From Corynebacterium falsenii (lineage in GTDB: Bacteria; Actinomycetota; Actinomycetes; Mycobacteriales; Mycobacteriaceae), in assembly GCA_001054945.1 (NCBI GenBank), contig JVKJ01000005.1, forward strand, positions 434,001 through 498,000: a stretch of DNA of 64,000 bases, written 5' to 3'. The position numbers and the translations under genes were made by a program. This document shows positions 53,644 to 63,603 of this stretch, one piece after another. How positions within the stretch are numbered: position 1 is the stretch's first letter; each line of letters starts with the position of its first letter. Below the pieces are notes generated by a model. The model saw nothing but the letters and a program-made list of their open reading frames with translations, did no database searches and was not told where the DNA came from.

Positions 53644-54978
53644 TTAACCTTCCATGCGGATGACGGAACGGATGTTCGTCACCGCGTCCAAGTTCTTCAG
53701 TGCTTCCACGGTGTCGTGGAGATCGGCTTCCTTTGCCCGGTGTGTAATGACCACCAGCCGGGCTCCGCTGTCCAGCCCCTGCTGCCGGACTGTCTTCAAA
53801 GAGACTCCCTTTTCGGAGAAGGCATTCGCGACCTCAGCGAGCACGCCCACGCGGTCGTCAACTTCCATGTCCACGTGATAGCAGGTCTCGATCTCCCCAA
53901 ACGGGGCGATGGGCAGGCTCGCGTAGGTGTTTTCACCCGGTCCGCGGCCACCCAGCACGATATTGCGAGCGACAGCCACGACATCGCCCAACACTGCCGA
54001 GGCCGTAGGGCCCCCGCCTGCGCCGTTTCCGTAGAACATCAAGCGCCCGGCAGACTCCGCTTCCACAAAGACCGCGTTGTAGGACTCGGAGACACTGGCC
54101 AGCGGGTGGCTCGTGGGAATGAGAGCGGGGTACACACGAGCCGAGACAGACTCGGAGCCGTCCTCTGACTTTAGCCGCTCGCAAATGGCCAGCAGCTTGA
54201 TCGTGGAGTTCGCCGCCTTCGCTGCATTGATGTCTTCCACAGAGATCTGGCGAATGCCCTCAGTGTGGACGTCCTCACTGTTCACACGAGTGTGGAAGGC
54301 GAGAGAGGCCAGGATGGCTGCCTTGGAGGCGGCATCCAGCCCGTCGACGTCGGCGGTGGGGTCAGCCTCGGCGTAGCCCAGTTCCGTCGCCTCGGCCAGC
54401 ATCGTGTCGTAACTGGCACCTCGGTTATACATGGCGTCCAGAATGAAGTTCGTCGTGCCATTGACGATGCCCATCACGGCATCGACCTTGTCGCCAGCCA
54501 GGGAGCGGCGCAGCGGGCCGACGACGGGGATCGCAGCGGCGACCGCAGCCTCGAAGAACAAATCGACATTCGACTCGTCCGCCGCGGCAGCCAACTCGTC
54601 GGCGTGGGCGGCGACCAGGGCCTTGTTGGCCGTGACGACGGACTTGCCTGCCTTCAGAGCTTCCAGGACCACCTTGCGCGGATAATCGATGCCGCCGATG
54701 ACCTCGATGACGAGGTCGATGTCGTCGCGCTTGACAAGCGACAGGGCATCGTCCGTAAGCAGGTCCTTCGACACGCCCTCGCGTGGCTTGGCGAGGTCGC
54801 TGACGGCAACGCCCCGAACCTCGATCGGCCCACCGACCCGGGCGGAGAACTCTTCTGCACGTTCCTCGAGCAGACGCATGACCTCAGCGCCGACGGTGCC
54901 CAATCCTAAAAGTGCGACGCCGACAGTGGCGCCGGCTCCCTTCCCAGGGCTGAATGTCGTCTGCGCTGACTCAGTCAT
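53644..54978 (-). CDS. hom: Homoserine dehydrogenase
   Basis: Reduces aspartate semialdehyde to homoserine with NAD(P)H. 444 residues: Rossmann loop VGVALLGLGTVGAEV, the catalytic GIVNGTTNFILDAM, DVDGLDAASKAAILA, and a C-terminal ACT domain (YHVDMEVDDRVGVLAEVANA) that senses threonine in feedback inhibition. The ATG at 54978 has AGGAGA 4 nt before; an extension upstream is not supported. Confidence 0.96.
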   Translation of the reverse strand: MTESAQTTFSPGKGAGATVGVALLGLGTVGAEVMRLLEERAEEFSARVGGPIEVRGVAVSDLAKPREGVSKDLLTDDALSLVKRDDIDLVIEVIGGIDYPRKVVLEALKAGKSVVTANKALVAAHADELAAAADESNVDLFFEAAVAAAIPVVGPLRRSLAGDKVDAVMGIVNGTTNFILDAMYNRGASYDTMLAEATELGYAEADPTADVDGLDAASKAAILASLAFHTRVNSEDVHTEGIRQISVEDINAAKAANSTIKLLAICERLKSEDGSESVSARVYPALIPTSHPLASVSESYNAVFVEAESAGRLMFYGNGAGGGPTASAVLGDVVAVARNIVLGGRGPGENTYASLPIAPFGEIETCYHVDMEVDDRVGVLAEVANAFSEKGVSLKTVRQQGLDSGARLVVITHRAKEADLHDTVEALKNLDAVTNIRSVIRMEG

Positions 54979-55186
54979 GTCTCTCCTATCTGTGTATCGT
55001 GCGGTCGTTACATCAACGTTCACTTGCCATCGACCTTGACTCGTTAACAATTGACGTTGACGTCCCGGAAAAGCTTTTTCTTATTCTTTTTCCTCACCTG
55101 AATATTAAATCAGGCTTCTAATATCGTGCAGATCACCCCTGCAATTTCTGGGTGATTCACCTCACCCCGGCCAGCGGGGCACTCCC
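54979..55186 (-). promoter_or_regulatory. hom promoter region with two dyads
   Basis: 208 bp between lysA and hom. CCTGA-N8-TCAGG at 55097-55114 is an operator-like dyad in an AT-rich stretch. ATCACCC-N11-GGGTGAT (about 55127-55155) forms a hairpin that may end the lysA transcript, but no T-tract follows. No threonine-rich leader peptide was found. Confidence 0.4.
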
Positions 55187-56584
55187 CTACAGCAATTCGA
55201 GACTCAAAAAATCCTCGATGGTCTCTCGCCGCAACATGATTCGAGCCTCCCCGTCACGAACCACAACCACCGGTGGCCGGCACATCATGTTGTAGCGGGA
55301 GCTCATGGAGTAGCAATACGCGCCAGTGGCCCCCAGCATCAGCAGATCACCAGGCCGAATGTCGCCCGGCATTAGCACGTCATTCAGCAGGATATCGCCC
55401 GATTCGCAGTGGGATCCGACCACCCGAGTGGGGATCATTTCCCCCTCTGCCCGACGATTAACCAGGCGGCAGTCGTACTCAGACTGATACAGGGCTGGGC
55501 GAATGTTGTCACTCATTCCCCCGTCGACGGAAATATAGCGGCGGGTGGTCCGGTCGCTGGTCCGCACATCCTTGACTGTGCCCACGCGGTACACGGTCAC
55601 CATGGTGGGGCCGACAATCGCACGACCGGGCTCAACATTGACGTCGGGGCACGGCACACCTAGCTCCTGTGCGGCTTCCTGCACCTGAGCCAACAGGTCA
55701 CCAGCTACCGTTTCAACATCCAGGGCTTCCTGATCGGCCGTGTACGCAATCCCATATCCACCACCGAGATCGAGGACATTCAATTCCGCCGCGGCGGTGG
55801 CGTCCACCTCCGTGAGCAACCGAGACCACAGCTCAAGCAGGCGTTCGGCGGCGAGCGCGAACCCCGCGGCCTCGAACACCTGCGAGCCCACGTGGCAGTG
55901 CAGGCCCCTGAACCGGAGACCCTCCGCGCGAATACACGCACGAGCGGCTTCTTCGGCAAGCCCCGTGGCCAGCGAAAAGCCAAACTTCTGGTCCTCATGC
56001 GAGGTGGCGATGAATTCATGGGTGTCCACGTGGACACCAGGCGTGACCCGAATGAGCACATCCTGGTGCTTCCCAAGGCGGGTGGCAACCTCGGATAATG
56101 TCTCGAGCTCTTGCATGGAGTCAATCACGATGAGTTCGGCGCCAGACTCGACGGCCAACGACAGGAATTCCGGAGACTTGTTGTTGCCGTGAACCGTAAT
56201 GCGATCTGCCGGGAAGTCGGCAGACAGCGCCACGCGAAGTTCGCCCTCACTGGCGACGTCCAGTGACAGCCCCTCCTCCGCGACCCACCGACACACGGTC
56301 CGGGACAAGAACGCCTTGGACGCATAGTGGACGCGCCTGCCCTCCTCAAAGGCCCGGGCCATGCGGCGACAGCGCCGCCGAAAATCCTCTTCATCGATGA
56401 CGAACACGGGGCTGCCGAAATCCCGGACCACCTCGGTGAGGGTCACGCCGCCCACGCTGATCTCACCGTTCGCTTCCCGCGCCGCTGTAGCCGGATACAC
56501 ATGGCCAGGCAGATCGTTGAATTCCGCGGTGGTACCTACGCGATGTCGCAGCGGAGTGGTGTGCAGGTGTGTCTCCGGATCCAT
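55187..56584 (-). CDS. lysA: Diaminopimelate decarboxylase
   Basis: Last step of lysine synthesis, from meso-diaminopimelate. 465 residues; PLP lysine in VHYASKAF (near residue 90), the glycine-rich phosphate loop [13 protein letters not shown], and the substrate Cys/Glu motif [13 protein letters not shown]. It starts 5 bp past the argS stop and so shares its transcript. argS-lysA pairing is classic for corynebacteria. Confidence 0.97.
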   Translation of the reverse strand: MDPETHLHTTPLRHRVGTTAEFNDLPGHVYPATAAREANGEISVGGVTLTEVVRDFGSPVFVIDEEDFRRRCRRMARAFEEGRRVHYASKAFLSRTVCRWVAEEGLSLDVASEGELRVALSADFPADRITVHGNNKSPEFLSLAVESGAELIVIDSMQELETLSEVATRLGKHQDVLIRVTPGVHVDTHEFIATSHEDQKFGFSLATGLAEEAARACIRAEGLRFRGLHCHVGSQVFEAAGFALAAERLLELWSRLLTEVDATAAAELNVLDLGGGYGIAYTADQEALDVETVAGDLLAQVQEAAQELGVPCPDVNVEPGRAIVGPTMVTVYRVGTVKDVRTSDRTTRRYISVDGGMSDNIRPALYQSEYDCRLVNRRAEGEMIPTRVVGSHCESGDILLNDVLMPGDIRPGDLLMLGATGAYCYSMSSRYNMMCRPPVVVVRDGEARIMLRRETIEDFLSLELL

Positions 56585-56589
56585 GGTTT

Positions 56590-58254
56590 TTACATCCTTT
56601 CGGGAGCGCTGACACCGAGCAGATGCAGCGAGTTCGCCATGACCTGGCGGGTGGCCTCGGTCAGTGCCAGGCGGGCCACGAAGATCGGATCCGTGTCCTT
56701 TCCGGTGGGCTCCTCGCCCTTTGGCAAGACCTGGCAGGAATCGTAGAAGCGGTGGAAGGTCGCCGCGAGGTGTTCGACGTAGCGGGCGATGCGGTGGGGC
56801 TCGCGGAGCTCAGCCGCAGCCTTCACCACTTCGGGGAACTCCCCGAGGGTGCGAATGAGGTCACCCTCGCGGTCGTGTGTCAGCAGGGACAGATCAGGGT
56901 TGTCACTCTGGGCGCCACTGTCTGCCGCCTTTCGGTGGAGCGAGCACAAGCGGGCGTGGCCGTATTGGACATAGAAAACTGGGTTGTCGTTGGACTGGGA
57001 GGTCCACAGGTCCATGTCGATGTCCAACGAAGAGTCTGTTGACGAGCGCACCAGGGCGTAGCGCGCTGCATCCACGCCAATGGCCTCCACCAAGTCATCG
57101 AGGGTGATCACAGTGCCAGCGCGCTTAGACATGCGCACGGACTGACCATCCTTCACCAGATTGACCATCTGGCCGATGAGCACCTCAACCTGCTTTGGGT
57201 CGTATCCCAGCGCCGCGGCCGCGGCCTTCAGACGCGCGATGTAACCGTGGTGGTCGGCACCGAGCATGTAAATGCACAGATTGTGCCCTCGGTCGATCTT
57301 GTCGGCGATGTAGGCGATGTCGCCGGCGATATAGGCGGCATCACCGTCAGACTTAATGACCACGCGATCCTTGTCGTCGCCAAAGTCGGAAGAGCGCAGC
57401 CACCACGCTTGATCGGCCTGGTAGAGGTTGCCGTTGGACTTGAGCTTGTCGATGGCACGGTCGACCGCCCCGGATTCGAACAGGGAGTTTTCGTGGAAGT
57501 AGACGTCAAACTCCGTGCCGAATTCAGCCAGGGTGCGCTTGATGTGCGCGAAGATCAGCTCGACGCCCTTTTCGCGGAAGAGCTCCTGAGCCTGATCGTC
57601 CGGGAGGTTTTGCCATTCAGGATTGGCCTGAGCGATCTGGCTGGCGATCTCGTGGATGTAGTCACCGCCATAGCCGTCCTCTGGGGTGGGCTCGCCCTTG
57701 GCGGATGCCAGGAGCGAACTGGAGTAGCGATCGATCTGGCGACCATGGTCGTTGAAATAGTACTCGCGGGTAACCTCTGCCCCCTGAGCACTCAAAACGC
57801 GACCGAGAGAATCACCCACGGCAGCCCAGCGGGTTCCGCCCAGGTGAACTGGGCCGGTGGGGTTGGCGGAGACGAACTCCAAGTTGATCTTCTGGCCCTT
57901 GAGGTCCTCCGATTTCCCGAAGTTGTCACCTGCCTGGAGAACATCTTCTACGATCTTGCCCTGAGCAGCGGCTGCGAGCCGGATATTAATGAACCCTGGC
58001 CCCGCCACGGAGGCTTCGTTGATACCTGAGTCGGCTGCGAGTTCTTCGGCGAGCCACCCGCCCAGCTCACGGGGGTTGGTGCCTGCCTTCTTGGCTACCT
58101 GCATTGCGATATTCGTCGCGTAATCACCGTGCTCCGGGTTGCGTGGGCGCTCCACCGTTGCAGTCTCGGGCACGACGGATGCATCGAGGTCGTGCGCCTC
58201 TAAAACGGCGCGGGTTGTGGACGTGATGAGGGAGGATAGTTCTGCTGGAGTCAC
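56590..58254 (-). CDS. argS: Arginyl-tRNA synthetase
   Basis: Charges tRNA-Arg. 554 residues; HIGH-type motif in [25 protein letters not shown]-type [10 protein letters not shown]-terminal anticodon helices with the terminal ERM. Start: GTG at 58254 ([10 protein letters not shown]), which fits the remembered C. glutamicum N-terminus; an in-frame extension of ten codons was rejected. No ribosome binding site, but TACCCT lies 8 nt upstream, so the mRNA is probably leaderless. A tRNA-Arg gene lies 136 bp away in the other direction. Confidence 0.96.
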   Translation of the reverse strand: MTPAELSSLITSTTRAVLEAHDLDASVVPETATVERPRNPEHGDYATNIAMQVAKKAGTNPRELGGWLAEELAADSGINEASVAGPGFINIRLAAAAQGKIVEDVLQAGDNFGKSEDLKGQKINLEFVSANPTGPVHLGGTRWAAVGDSLGRVLSAQGAEVTREYYFNDHGRQIDRYSSSLLASAKGEPTPEDGYGGDYIHEIASQIAQANPEWQNLPDDQAQELFREKGVELIFAHIKRTLAEFGTEFDVYFHENSLFESGAVDRAIDKLKSNGNLYQADQAWWLRSSDFGDDKDRVVIKSDGDAAYIAGDIAYIADKIDRGHNLCIYMLGADHHGYIARLKAAAAALGYDPKQVEVLIGQMVNLVKDGQSVRMSKRAGTVITLDDLVEAIGVDAARYALVRSSTDSSLDIDMDLWTSQSNDNPVFYVQYGHARLCSLHRKAADSGAQSDNPDLSLLTHDREGDLIRTLGEFPEVVKAAAELREPHRIARYVEHLAATFHRFYDSCQVLPKGEEPTGKDTDPIFVARLALTEATRQVMANSLHLLGVSAPERM

Positions 58255-58262
58255 AGTGATAA

Positions 58263-58268
58263 AGGGTA
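58263..58268 (-). promoter_or_regulatory. argS -10 box, leaderless start
   Basis: TACCCT on the minus strand with 8 nt to the GTG start of argS and no Shine-Dalgarno sequence. Confidence 0.5.
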
Positions 58269-58390
58269 TCAAGTGCCTAAACACGGGCCAGTTATGGACG
58301 GAGTTTTCCTGGTGCTAGACTCACAGTTCGAACCTCGCAAAGGCTGATTGGTTATTGACCCATTGAACTTTGCTGGGGTCGCACAAAAGC

Positions 58391-58463
58391 GCCTTCGTAG
58401 CTCAGGGGATAGAGCACTGGTTTCCGGTACCAGGGGTCGTGAGTTCGAATCTCGCCGAGGGCA
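58391..58463 (+). tRNA. tRNA-Arg (anticodon CCG)
   Basis: Full cloverleaf: acceptor GCCTTCG/CGAGGGC (one G-U), D arm with GGGGATA loop, anticodon stem CTGGT/ACCAG around TTCCGGT (anticodon CCG, reads CGG), 5-nt variable loop, T arm GTGAG-TTCGAAT-CTCGC, discriminator A. 73 nt; CCA is not encoded. Divergent from argS and followed by a strong terminator. Confidence 0.96.
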
Positions 58464-58471
58464 CTCCCGCT

Positions 58472-58512
58472 CCCCGCTGAGCACCCAGCAATGTGGTGCT
58501 CAGCGGGGTTTT
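58472..58512 (+). terminator. Terminator after tRNA-Arg
   Basis: Perfect 14-bp stem (CCCCGCTGAGCACC with its complement) around a 9-nt loop, then TTTT. It begins 9 nt past the tRNA. Confidence 0.9.
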
Positions 58513-58552
58513 GTAGTGCTGGACTTTTTAGCTCATTTGCCTGCCACCGTAG

Positions 58553-61294
58553 CTAGGTTGCACTGGCGTTCCCCGAGGACTTGATGTCATCCATCGACAG
58601 CATGTGAGCCTGCGGAGTTCGCTCGTACCTCGCCGGGTCACAAGTGAACACGATGACCTGGTGTTCTCGCCCCAGGATCCCCAGGACAGTATTCATGGCC
58701 CGCGCTCTCCTCGGATCGCTGAATCCCAGTGCATCATCGATCAATATCGGCGCGCCTCCGCCTTTCCCCACCACTGACGCGATGGCGAGCCTGGCGATCA
58801 GTTGAGTTTGCTCCCTGGCTCCACCGGATAGCCAGTCATGCCTGATAGCCCTCTCCCCCACGATCCGTTCCTTCAGTCCCAAGTTCTCGTTGAATGTGAA
58901 GGAATACTCTGAGCCGAATACTTGCGATGACAATGATTCGAAGGCACTACGCAGGGGAGCTTGATACCGCTCGCGCTGACGCTGTTGAGCTTCGTGAAGC
59001 GTCTCATACAGCAATTGCGCGGCCGCAGCTCGAGCTTGGATTCTAGAAAGCTTGTGGCGCGCCCGTTCGGAACGGTTTTCTGCCTCTGCTAGATCCTCCG
59101 CGATGCCTTCCTTGGTCGACAGCTGCGCTTGCACCCGCGCCAATTGCTCTCGAGCCTCACTTCGGACCTTTCGTGCATTGCGCAGCATCGTCTCGGCACC
59201 TTGTAAGTCTAGGGAAATGTCCTCGACCGACCCCGCCGTCGAATCCTGCTCGATATGACCGACCAGCCGCTCTTGCTTCGCAAGCCTTTCCTGTGCTTCG
59301 TGCTGAGCTCGCCTCAGATCCTCGTCACTGCAGTTTTCCCTTTGATCGGAGATGAACTCAGCTTTGTCAGCAACCTCAGTTTCCAGCGCCGCGAGGTTGC
59401 TTTTCGCTACGGCCATCTGCTCAATCTTTCCGCTCCCCATTCCTTCGAGGAGTTCATGCTGACGATGAATCTGCTCATCGCAGTCTTTCGCCCACACGCG
59501 AATCGAAGCGAGGTCATCTTCTGTAAATTCGGTCCGCTCCAGATCCAATTCTTCGGGCACGCACACCCAATCTTCCGATGTCGCCGGACGGTCCTTCTGG
59601 ACGTCGGCGAAGCGCTCAGCGAGGCGCTCGCGTTCAACCTCGCCATGTTCTACTTCGTCTTTCAGCGCTTTCAGATCACGCCCACCGGTCACAGTCTTCA
59701 GAGTCAATTCAGCCTCATCAATGCGCCGTTGAATGCCCTGCTTTTCACGTAATCGCGTACGCGCTGCGCCGATTCCCCATTCATCACCATTGGAGGTTTC
59801 CACATGGTGACTCTCCACTAGCCGTTCAAGAGCTCTCCTGGCAGCTTGGACCTGCTCATCGGCCGCAGAGAGGTCATGAGCCGGCGTGATCGCCACATGA
59901 AAGTCCTCAAAGTCGAAATCCACCGGGCCGGTCGCCTTGAACTCCCAGGGCCCCTCACCCAGCCTCTGCTCCTCTCCACACCGACGGAACGTCTTGGCCT
60001 CCTGCGACCTCACTTCGATTGACACCGCCGCCGCATCCCGTACTTCTTCAGATCGCTGTAGCTCGGCCCGGGCATCCCGGAGCGCCTCCACCGCGTCCTC
60101 AGTCAGCGACTCAGCGCGAGCCCGCTCCGTTTCCCGATCGATGGTCGTTTGCAGTCGCTCACCCTCGAGAAACTGCTTCCTTAGTTCGTTGAGTTCGCCG
60201 TCAATTTTTTGTAGACGCCACCCACACTCGGCCAAGCTCTCAAAGTTTTCGACCTGCGTTCTTTCGCGACGCAATGCGGCAAGCGAGTTCCTGGCAGCCT
60301 CTTGCTGAGATTCCTCTTCAGCTGCCTGTTTCCGCAGATCTGTCAACGCTTCCTGCTGGCTTGTCAGCTTTTTCTCCAGCTCTCTGAGGCTGTCGAGGTC
60401 CTTCTGCCGATGATCGGCCTTCATCTGCGCGATCTCCAGCTCGCTGCGCGCTTCGTTCATCGCGGCAGTGGCGGCACGAAGCTTCATTTGTTCCTGTTCG
60501 GCCTGGCTCTTCCGGTTCTGGAGCTGCTGGATCTCCGCTTCGGCTTCGGGAATCTTTTCACTAGCCTGCGCTGCCTCCTCTTGAAGCCTTTCGACTTCGG
60601 TGATGTACCACTGTGCAGCTCTGTACTCTTCGCCCAGTTCCTTTGCCGCGGCCTCAGCATCACGGTAATCCTGTTCTGCTTCTTGCAGCTCTCCACGGGG
60701 CTTCCCTTTGGGAGTGAAGAATCGGCCGCGTTCCTCGAACACGCGCTGCAGAATCGTGTCAATTGTCGAATCAGACCACAGTGGAACATCAGGCACATCC
60801 CCGGGAGACCGTTGTCCGAGGACAGCAGAAAGCGATTGCACATCCGCTGCGGCAAATTCCGCGAGGCTTTCACCTTGCCGAACAATCATCGCGTCCTTCA
60901 GGCTGTGATCAATATGCTCCGAAAGGATCTCCTGGAGGCCATTCTCAGCGTCTCTGCCCGTCAGGTTTCGCACGTGAGGCTTAATTTCGCTCAGTGTGGC
61001 TTTACCGGAGTTCTTCCGGAAAAGTTTGCTGATCTTGGCTTCAACGTCCCCGGCCGTGAAGTGCAGAGTGATTTCGGGATCCACATCGCGAGTAATGGGA
61101 CGAAACCTGTCGAAGGATCTCTTCTTGGTGCCGACCGGTATGTCACTCAATACGGCCTCCAACGCATTGAGAATCGTAGTTTTCCCCGCTTCGTTCGGAC
61201 CGAAAATGACGATGACACCCGAGGACGGGAAGCGCACACGTGCTTCTTCGATGCCCGCGAAGTTCCTGACGTGAAGTTCATGGAGTTCAAACAT
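58553..61294 (-). CDS. Rad50/YhaN-like SMC-type ATPase without zinc hook
   Basis: 913-residue ABC-type ATPase with N- and C-terminal halves split by two long coiled coils. Walker A GPNEAGKTT (32-40), signature WLSGGAREQTQL (about 820), Walker B APILIDDALGFSDPRRA (about 848-864) and an ATPase His/Cys region VIVFTCDPARY. The coiled coil has no CxxC, so it lacks the zinc hook of SbcC/Rad50 and resembles Bacillus YhaN (family knowledge). Its ATG is 2 nt after the Mre11-like stop with GGGGAGGA as ribosome binding site, so the two are surely a complex: DNA-end processing or repair. Confidence 0.88.
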   Translation of the reverse strand: MFELHELHVRNFAGIEEARVRFPSSGVIVIFGPNEAGKTTILNALEAVLSDIPVGTKKRSFDRFRPITRDVDPEITLHFTAGDVEAKISKLFRKNSGKATLSEIKPHVRNLTGRDAENGLQEILSEHIDHSLKDAMIVRQGESLAEFAAADVQSLSAVLGQRSPGDVPDVPLWSDSTIDTILQRVFEERGRFFTPKGKPRGELQEAEQDYRDAEAAAKELGEEYRAAQWYITEVERLQEEAAQASEKIPEAEAEIQQLQNRKSQAEQEQMKLRAATAAMNEARSELEIAQMKADHRQKDLDSLRELEKKLTSQQEALTDLRKQAAEEESQQEAARNSLAALRRERTQVENFESLAECGWRLQKIDGELNELRKQFLEGERLQTTIDRETERARAESLTEDAVEALRDARAELQRSEEVRDAAAVSIEVRSQEAKTFRRCGEEQRLGEGPWEFKATGPVDFDFEDFHVAITPAHDLSAADEQVQAARRALERLVESHHVETSNGDEWGIGAARTRLREKQGIQRRIDEAELTLKTVTGGRDLKALKDEVEHGEVERERLAERFADVQKDRPATSEDWVCVPEELDLERTEFTEDDLASIRVWAKDCDEQIHRQHELLEGMGSGKIEQMAVAKSNLAALETEVADKAEFISDQRENCSDEDLRRAQHEAQERLAKQERLVGHIEQDSTAGSVEDISLDLQGAETMLRNARKVRSEAREQLARVQAQLSTKEGIAEDLAEAENRSERARHKLSRIQARAAAAQLLYETLHEAQQRQRERYQAPLRSAFESLSSQVFGSEYSFTFNENLGLKERIVGERAIRHDWLSGGAREQTQLIARLAIASVVGKGGGAPILIDDALGFSDPRRARAMNTVLGILGREHQVIVFTCDPARYERTPQAHMLSMDDIKSSGNASAT

Positions 61295-61296
61295 CT

Positions 61297-62538
61297 CTAG
61301 TCCTCCCCGGACATTGTGATCCGGTACAACAGCTTGATCGCATCGCTTGCGACGTTGTCGTGGTGTGCTCGCTCACCGAGTTCTCGGGCGACGTCGGTGA
61401 CAAAGCCCGCACCCTGGAAAAACTCAGCAAGTTCCTCATCATCGGGTACCGTCCTGAAATCCGTCTTGCTTTCGCGGCGATATAGCGCCGCGAAGGAATG
61501 CGCTAATTCCTCTAATTCCTTCTCCAATGCGGCGGAGGTTTCCAAAGAGAGAGTCCCGCGCAGTGCATATTTCACCACCGTGTTGCGAGGTCGCGGTATG
61601 CTTTTCAGCTCAGCAACGAAGTGCTCAACATCGTCGCGTGTGTTCACCTCCGCCTCAACAGCCAAGAATTTCCATTCTCCTACGGAGACCTCTTCGACAC
61701 CGACTCGAGAAGCTTCATCTGCATCGCCCGAGGCGGGTTCGATATCCACCACCAGAGCTTTACCGGAATTGTTCTCTCCCCCGCCATGGGGCTCCAGAAA
61801 ATCCGTCACTTCTGGCGATCCCGAATACCACACCCTCCCCTCATGGCCCAGTTGCAAGGCTGAATGGGTATCACCGAGCGCCACATAGTCGACTATTCGG
61901 CGTCTGCACGCTTCCTCTGCTCGTTCGACATCGATCGCTGCGAAGTCCATGGCATCGCCGCCGCCCCACTGCCGGGTATTGCCGTGCCCAACCAATACTC
62001 GAACGTTCCCGCGCTCCTGCGGTTGTAAACCTTCTAAAGCCCGAGCGACAACGTCCTCCGCAGGTTTCTTACTCAACAGTGGAGCCCCCACAATCTCCAC
62101 TCCGTGGCGTAACTCTCGCGGCGCGGAGTCTCGGAGCACCTCAATATTTCCCCCGTTGGCCCGGTTCAAGGCAGTGAACTCCGACTTGGAAAAGATGCTC
62201 GAAGCATCAAGTGGGTCGTGGTTCCCCGGCAAAAGATAAGTGGGCACGGGTGCTCGCTTGAGGACATCCACTGCTCGTCGCCATGTCTTCGAATCCAAGA
62301 GATTGTCATCAAACACATCCCCAGCCACCACAATGGCATCACAAAAATGTTCCTCTGCGAGGTCAAAGATCTTTTCAACTGCGGCCAGGCGGGCCTCCCC
62401 GAATCTTCCTTGTTCCTCCGACCCAAGGAATTTTCGAGTCATCCCCAGTTGCCAATCAGAGGTGTGAAGAATTCTCACTTTGCCCCCACGGGGCTCAGAT
62501 CGTGTAATGACCGCGCTCGATTCTGCTCGCTGATCCAT
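61297..62538 (-). CDS. Mre11/SbcD/YhaO-like DNA exonuclease
   Basis: 413-residue metallophosphoesterase. Motif I is HTSDWQLG (Asp28, Gln30), where most SbcD proteins have DxH; II is VAGDVFDDN; III is PGNHDP; IV VLVGHGNT; V ALGDTHS. The C-terminal part (about 260-413) is the capping/ATPase-binding region. ATG at 62538 has GAGGG just upstream; a GTG at codon 21 (before RILHTSDW) would be the shortest possible start. Operon partner of the Rad50-like gene. Confidence 0.87.
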   Translation of the reverse strand: MDQRAESSAVITRSEPRGGKVRILHTSDWQLGMTRKFLGSEEQGRFGEARLAAVEKIFDLAEEHFCDAIVVAGDVFDDNLLDSKTWRRAVDVLKRAPVPTYLLPGNHDPLDASSIFSKSEFTALNRANGGNIEVLRDSAPRELRHGVEIVGAPLLSKKPAEDVVARALEGLQPQERGNVRVLVGHGNTRQWGGGDAMDFAAIDVERAEEACRRRIVDYVALGDTHSALQLGHEGRVWYSGSPEVTDFLEPHGGGENNSGKALVVDIEPASGDADEASRVGVEEVSVGEWKFLAVEAEVNTRDDVEHFVAELKSIPRPRNTVVKYALRGTLSLETSAALEKELEELAHSFAALYRRESKTDFRTVPDDEELAEFFQGAGFVTDVARELGERAHHDNVASDAIKLLYRITMSGED

Positions 62539-62640
62539 TTTCCCTCGTCTGTATTGTCACGTCGATCTCGCAGTGAACGAGATTGGTGCAGTTGACATGG
62601 CTGCGCCTCAACCTTTAGCAGTACAGCTCTACAGTAGTTT

Positions 62641-63603
62641 TCATTTCCTATTGACCCATGGCTCAATATCGAACATACGTTCGCTAGAGTACAGCATCTC
62701 CACGCATTGCTCTAGTTCATCAAGCACCCTCAACTGATCCACGCTGGTCCAGGTCACGCTGCGAATCGCGTCCTTCAAAGCCTGCTCATCACCCGTGTGC
62801 AAACCGTCTTCGATGGGAAAGCGCTCCCACGTCACACTCGTTCCCGGGTCGCCCCAGAACTTCTCCGGATCGACGGTCACCTCCGCCTCTGCATTCCTTC
62901 TCCCCTCAGTGTCGTGTGTTAAGCCGTCCGGGCGCTCCCCCACACGTGCCATCCATCCCTTCCGAGCCGCGCCGATGGCGTCCGAAATATCGATGCCGCG
63001 CCAACGGAAAATCCGCAGGGGGTCGTCATTGAAGATGCTGGCCGCGCGGTACGTCACCGCGATCGCATGCTTGCACACGGGCGCGGGGTCAGGACAGCTA
63101 CAGCGGATCAGTTCAATGCTCCCGCTGGGGAAGAGCATCGCAGCGATGTCCAACGGCGGCGCGTGGCGTTCCAACATCGTCCGCAGAATATTCCCGTCCT
63201 CAAATACAGACTCGCGGATGAACGCGCGGCGGCTTTCACGGAGCTTCCGCGCACGAATCTGCACGTCGAAAGGGGCAAGCTGGCTCCCACTCACCACGGC
63301 GGAGATGAGATTGGTGTCCATGTCGACCTCCAGCACCCGCCCGGCGCGAAAGTATTCGCGGCCTCGGCCCAGCCGATTGGTATCCACGTTGGAGGTCACG
63401 CATTCCATCAACCGAGCCGCTGCCCAGCTCTCCGCCTCCGCCGCCGCGAGGGTGGAGGAGCTCCCTTTCCGCCCATGCTTGGACACCGATTCTTCTCTGC
63501 GCCGCGCCCCAAAGTCCGCGACAACCACGTTGTCACCCCAATGAGCAAAGGTCTTTCCGCGCTGCGCACGAGGCCCGCTCGCCGGCTGGTCCTTCCTATC
63601 CAT
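62641..63603 (-). CDS. SWIM zinc-finger protein
   Basis: 320 residues. A SWIM finger with CSCPDPAPVCKHA (Cys168, Cys170, Cys177, His179) follows a beta-rich domain (DTNLISAVVSGSQLAPFDVQI). The N-terminal 55 residues are charged and disordered. The ATG at 63603 overlaps the stop of the SNF2 gene (TGATG), so the two are translated together. SWIM proteins next to SNF2 helicases are common in actinobacteria, where they probably guide the helicase to DNA (inference). Confidence 0.88.
   Translation of the reverse strand: MDRKDQPASGPRAQRGKTFAHWGDNVVVADFGARRREESVSKHGRKGSSSTLAAAEAESWAAARLMECVTSNVDTNRLGRGREYFRAGRVLEVDMDTNLISAVVSGSQLAPFDVQIRARKLRESRRAFIRESVFEDGNILRTMLERHAPPLDIAAMLFPSGSIELIRCSCPDPAPVCKHAIAVTYRAASIFNDDPLRIFRWRGIDISDAIGAARKGWMARVGERPDGLTHDTEGRRNAEAEVTVDPEKFWGDPGTSVTWERFPIEDGLHTGDEQALKDAIRSVTWTSVDQLRVLDELEQCVEMLYSSERMFDIEPWVNRK

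Noticed and set aside
54979-55186. Threonine leader-peptide attenuator before hom
   Set aside because: No short frame rich in Thr/Ile codons and no paired terminator/antiterminator stems were found.
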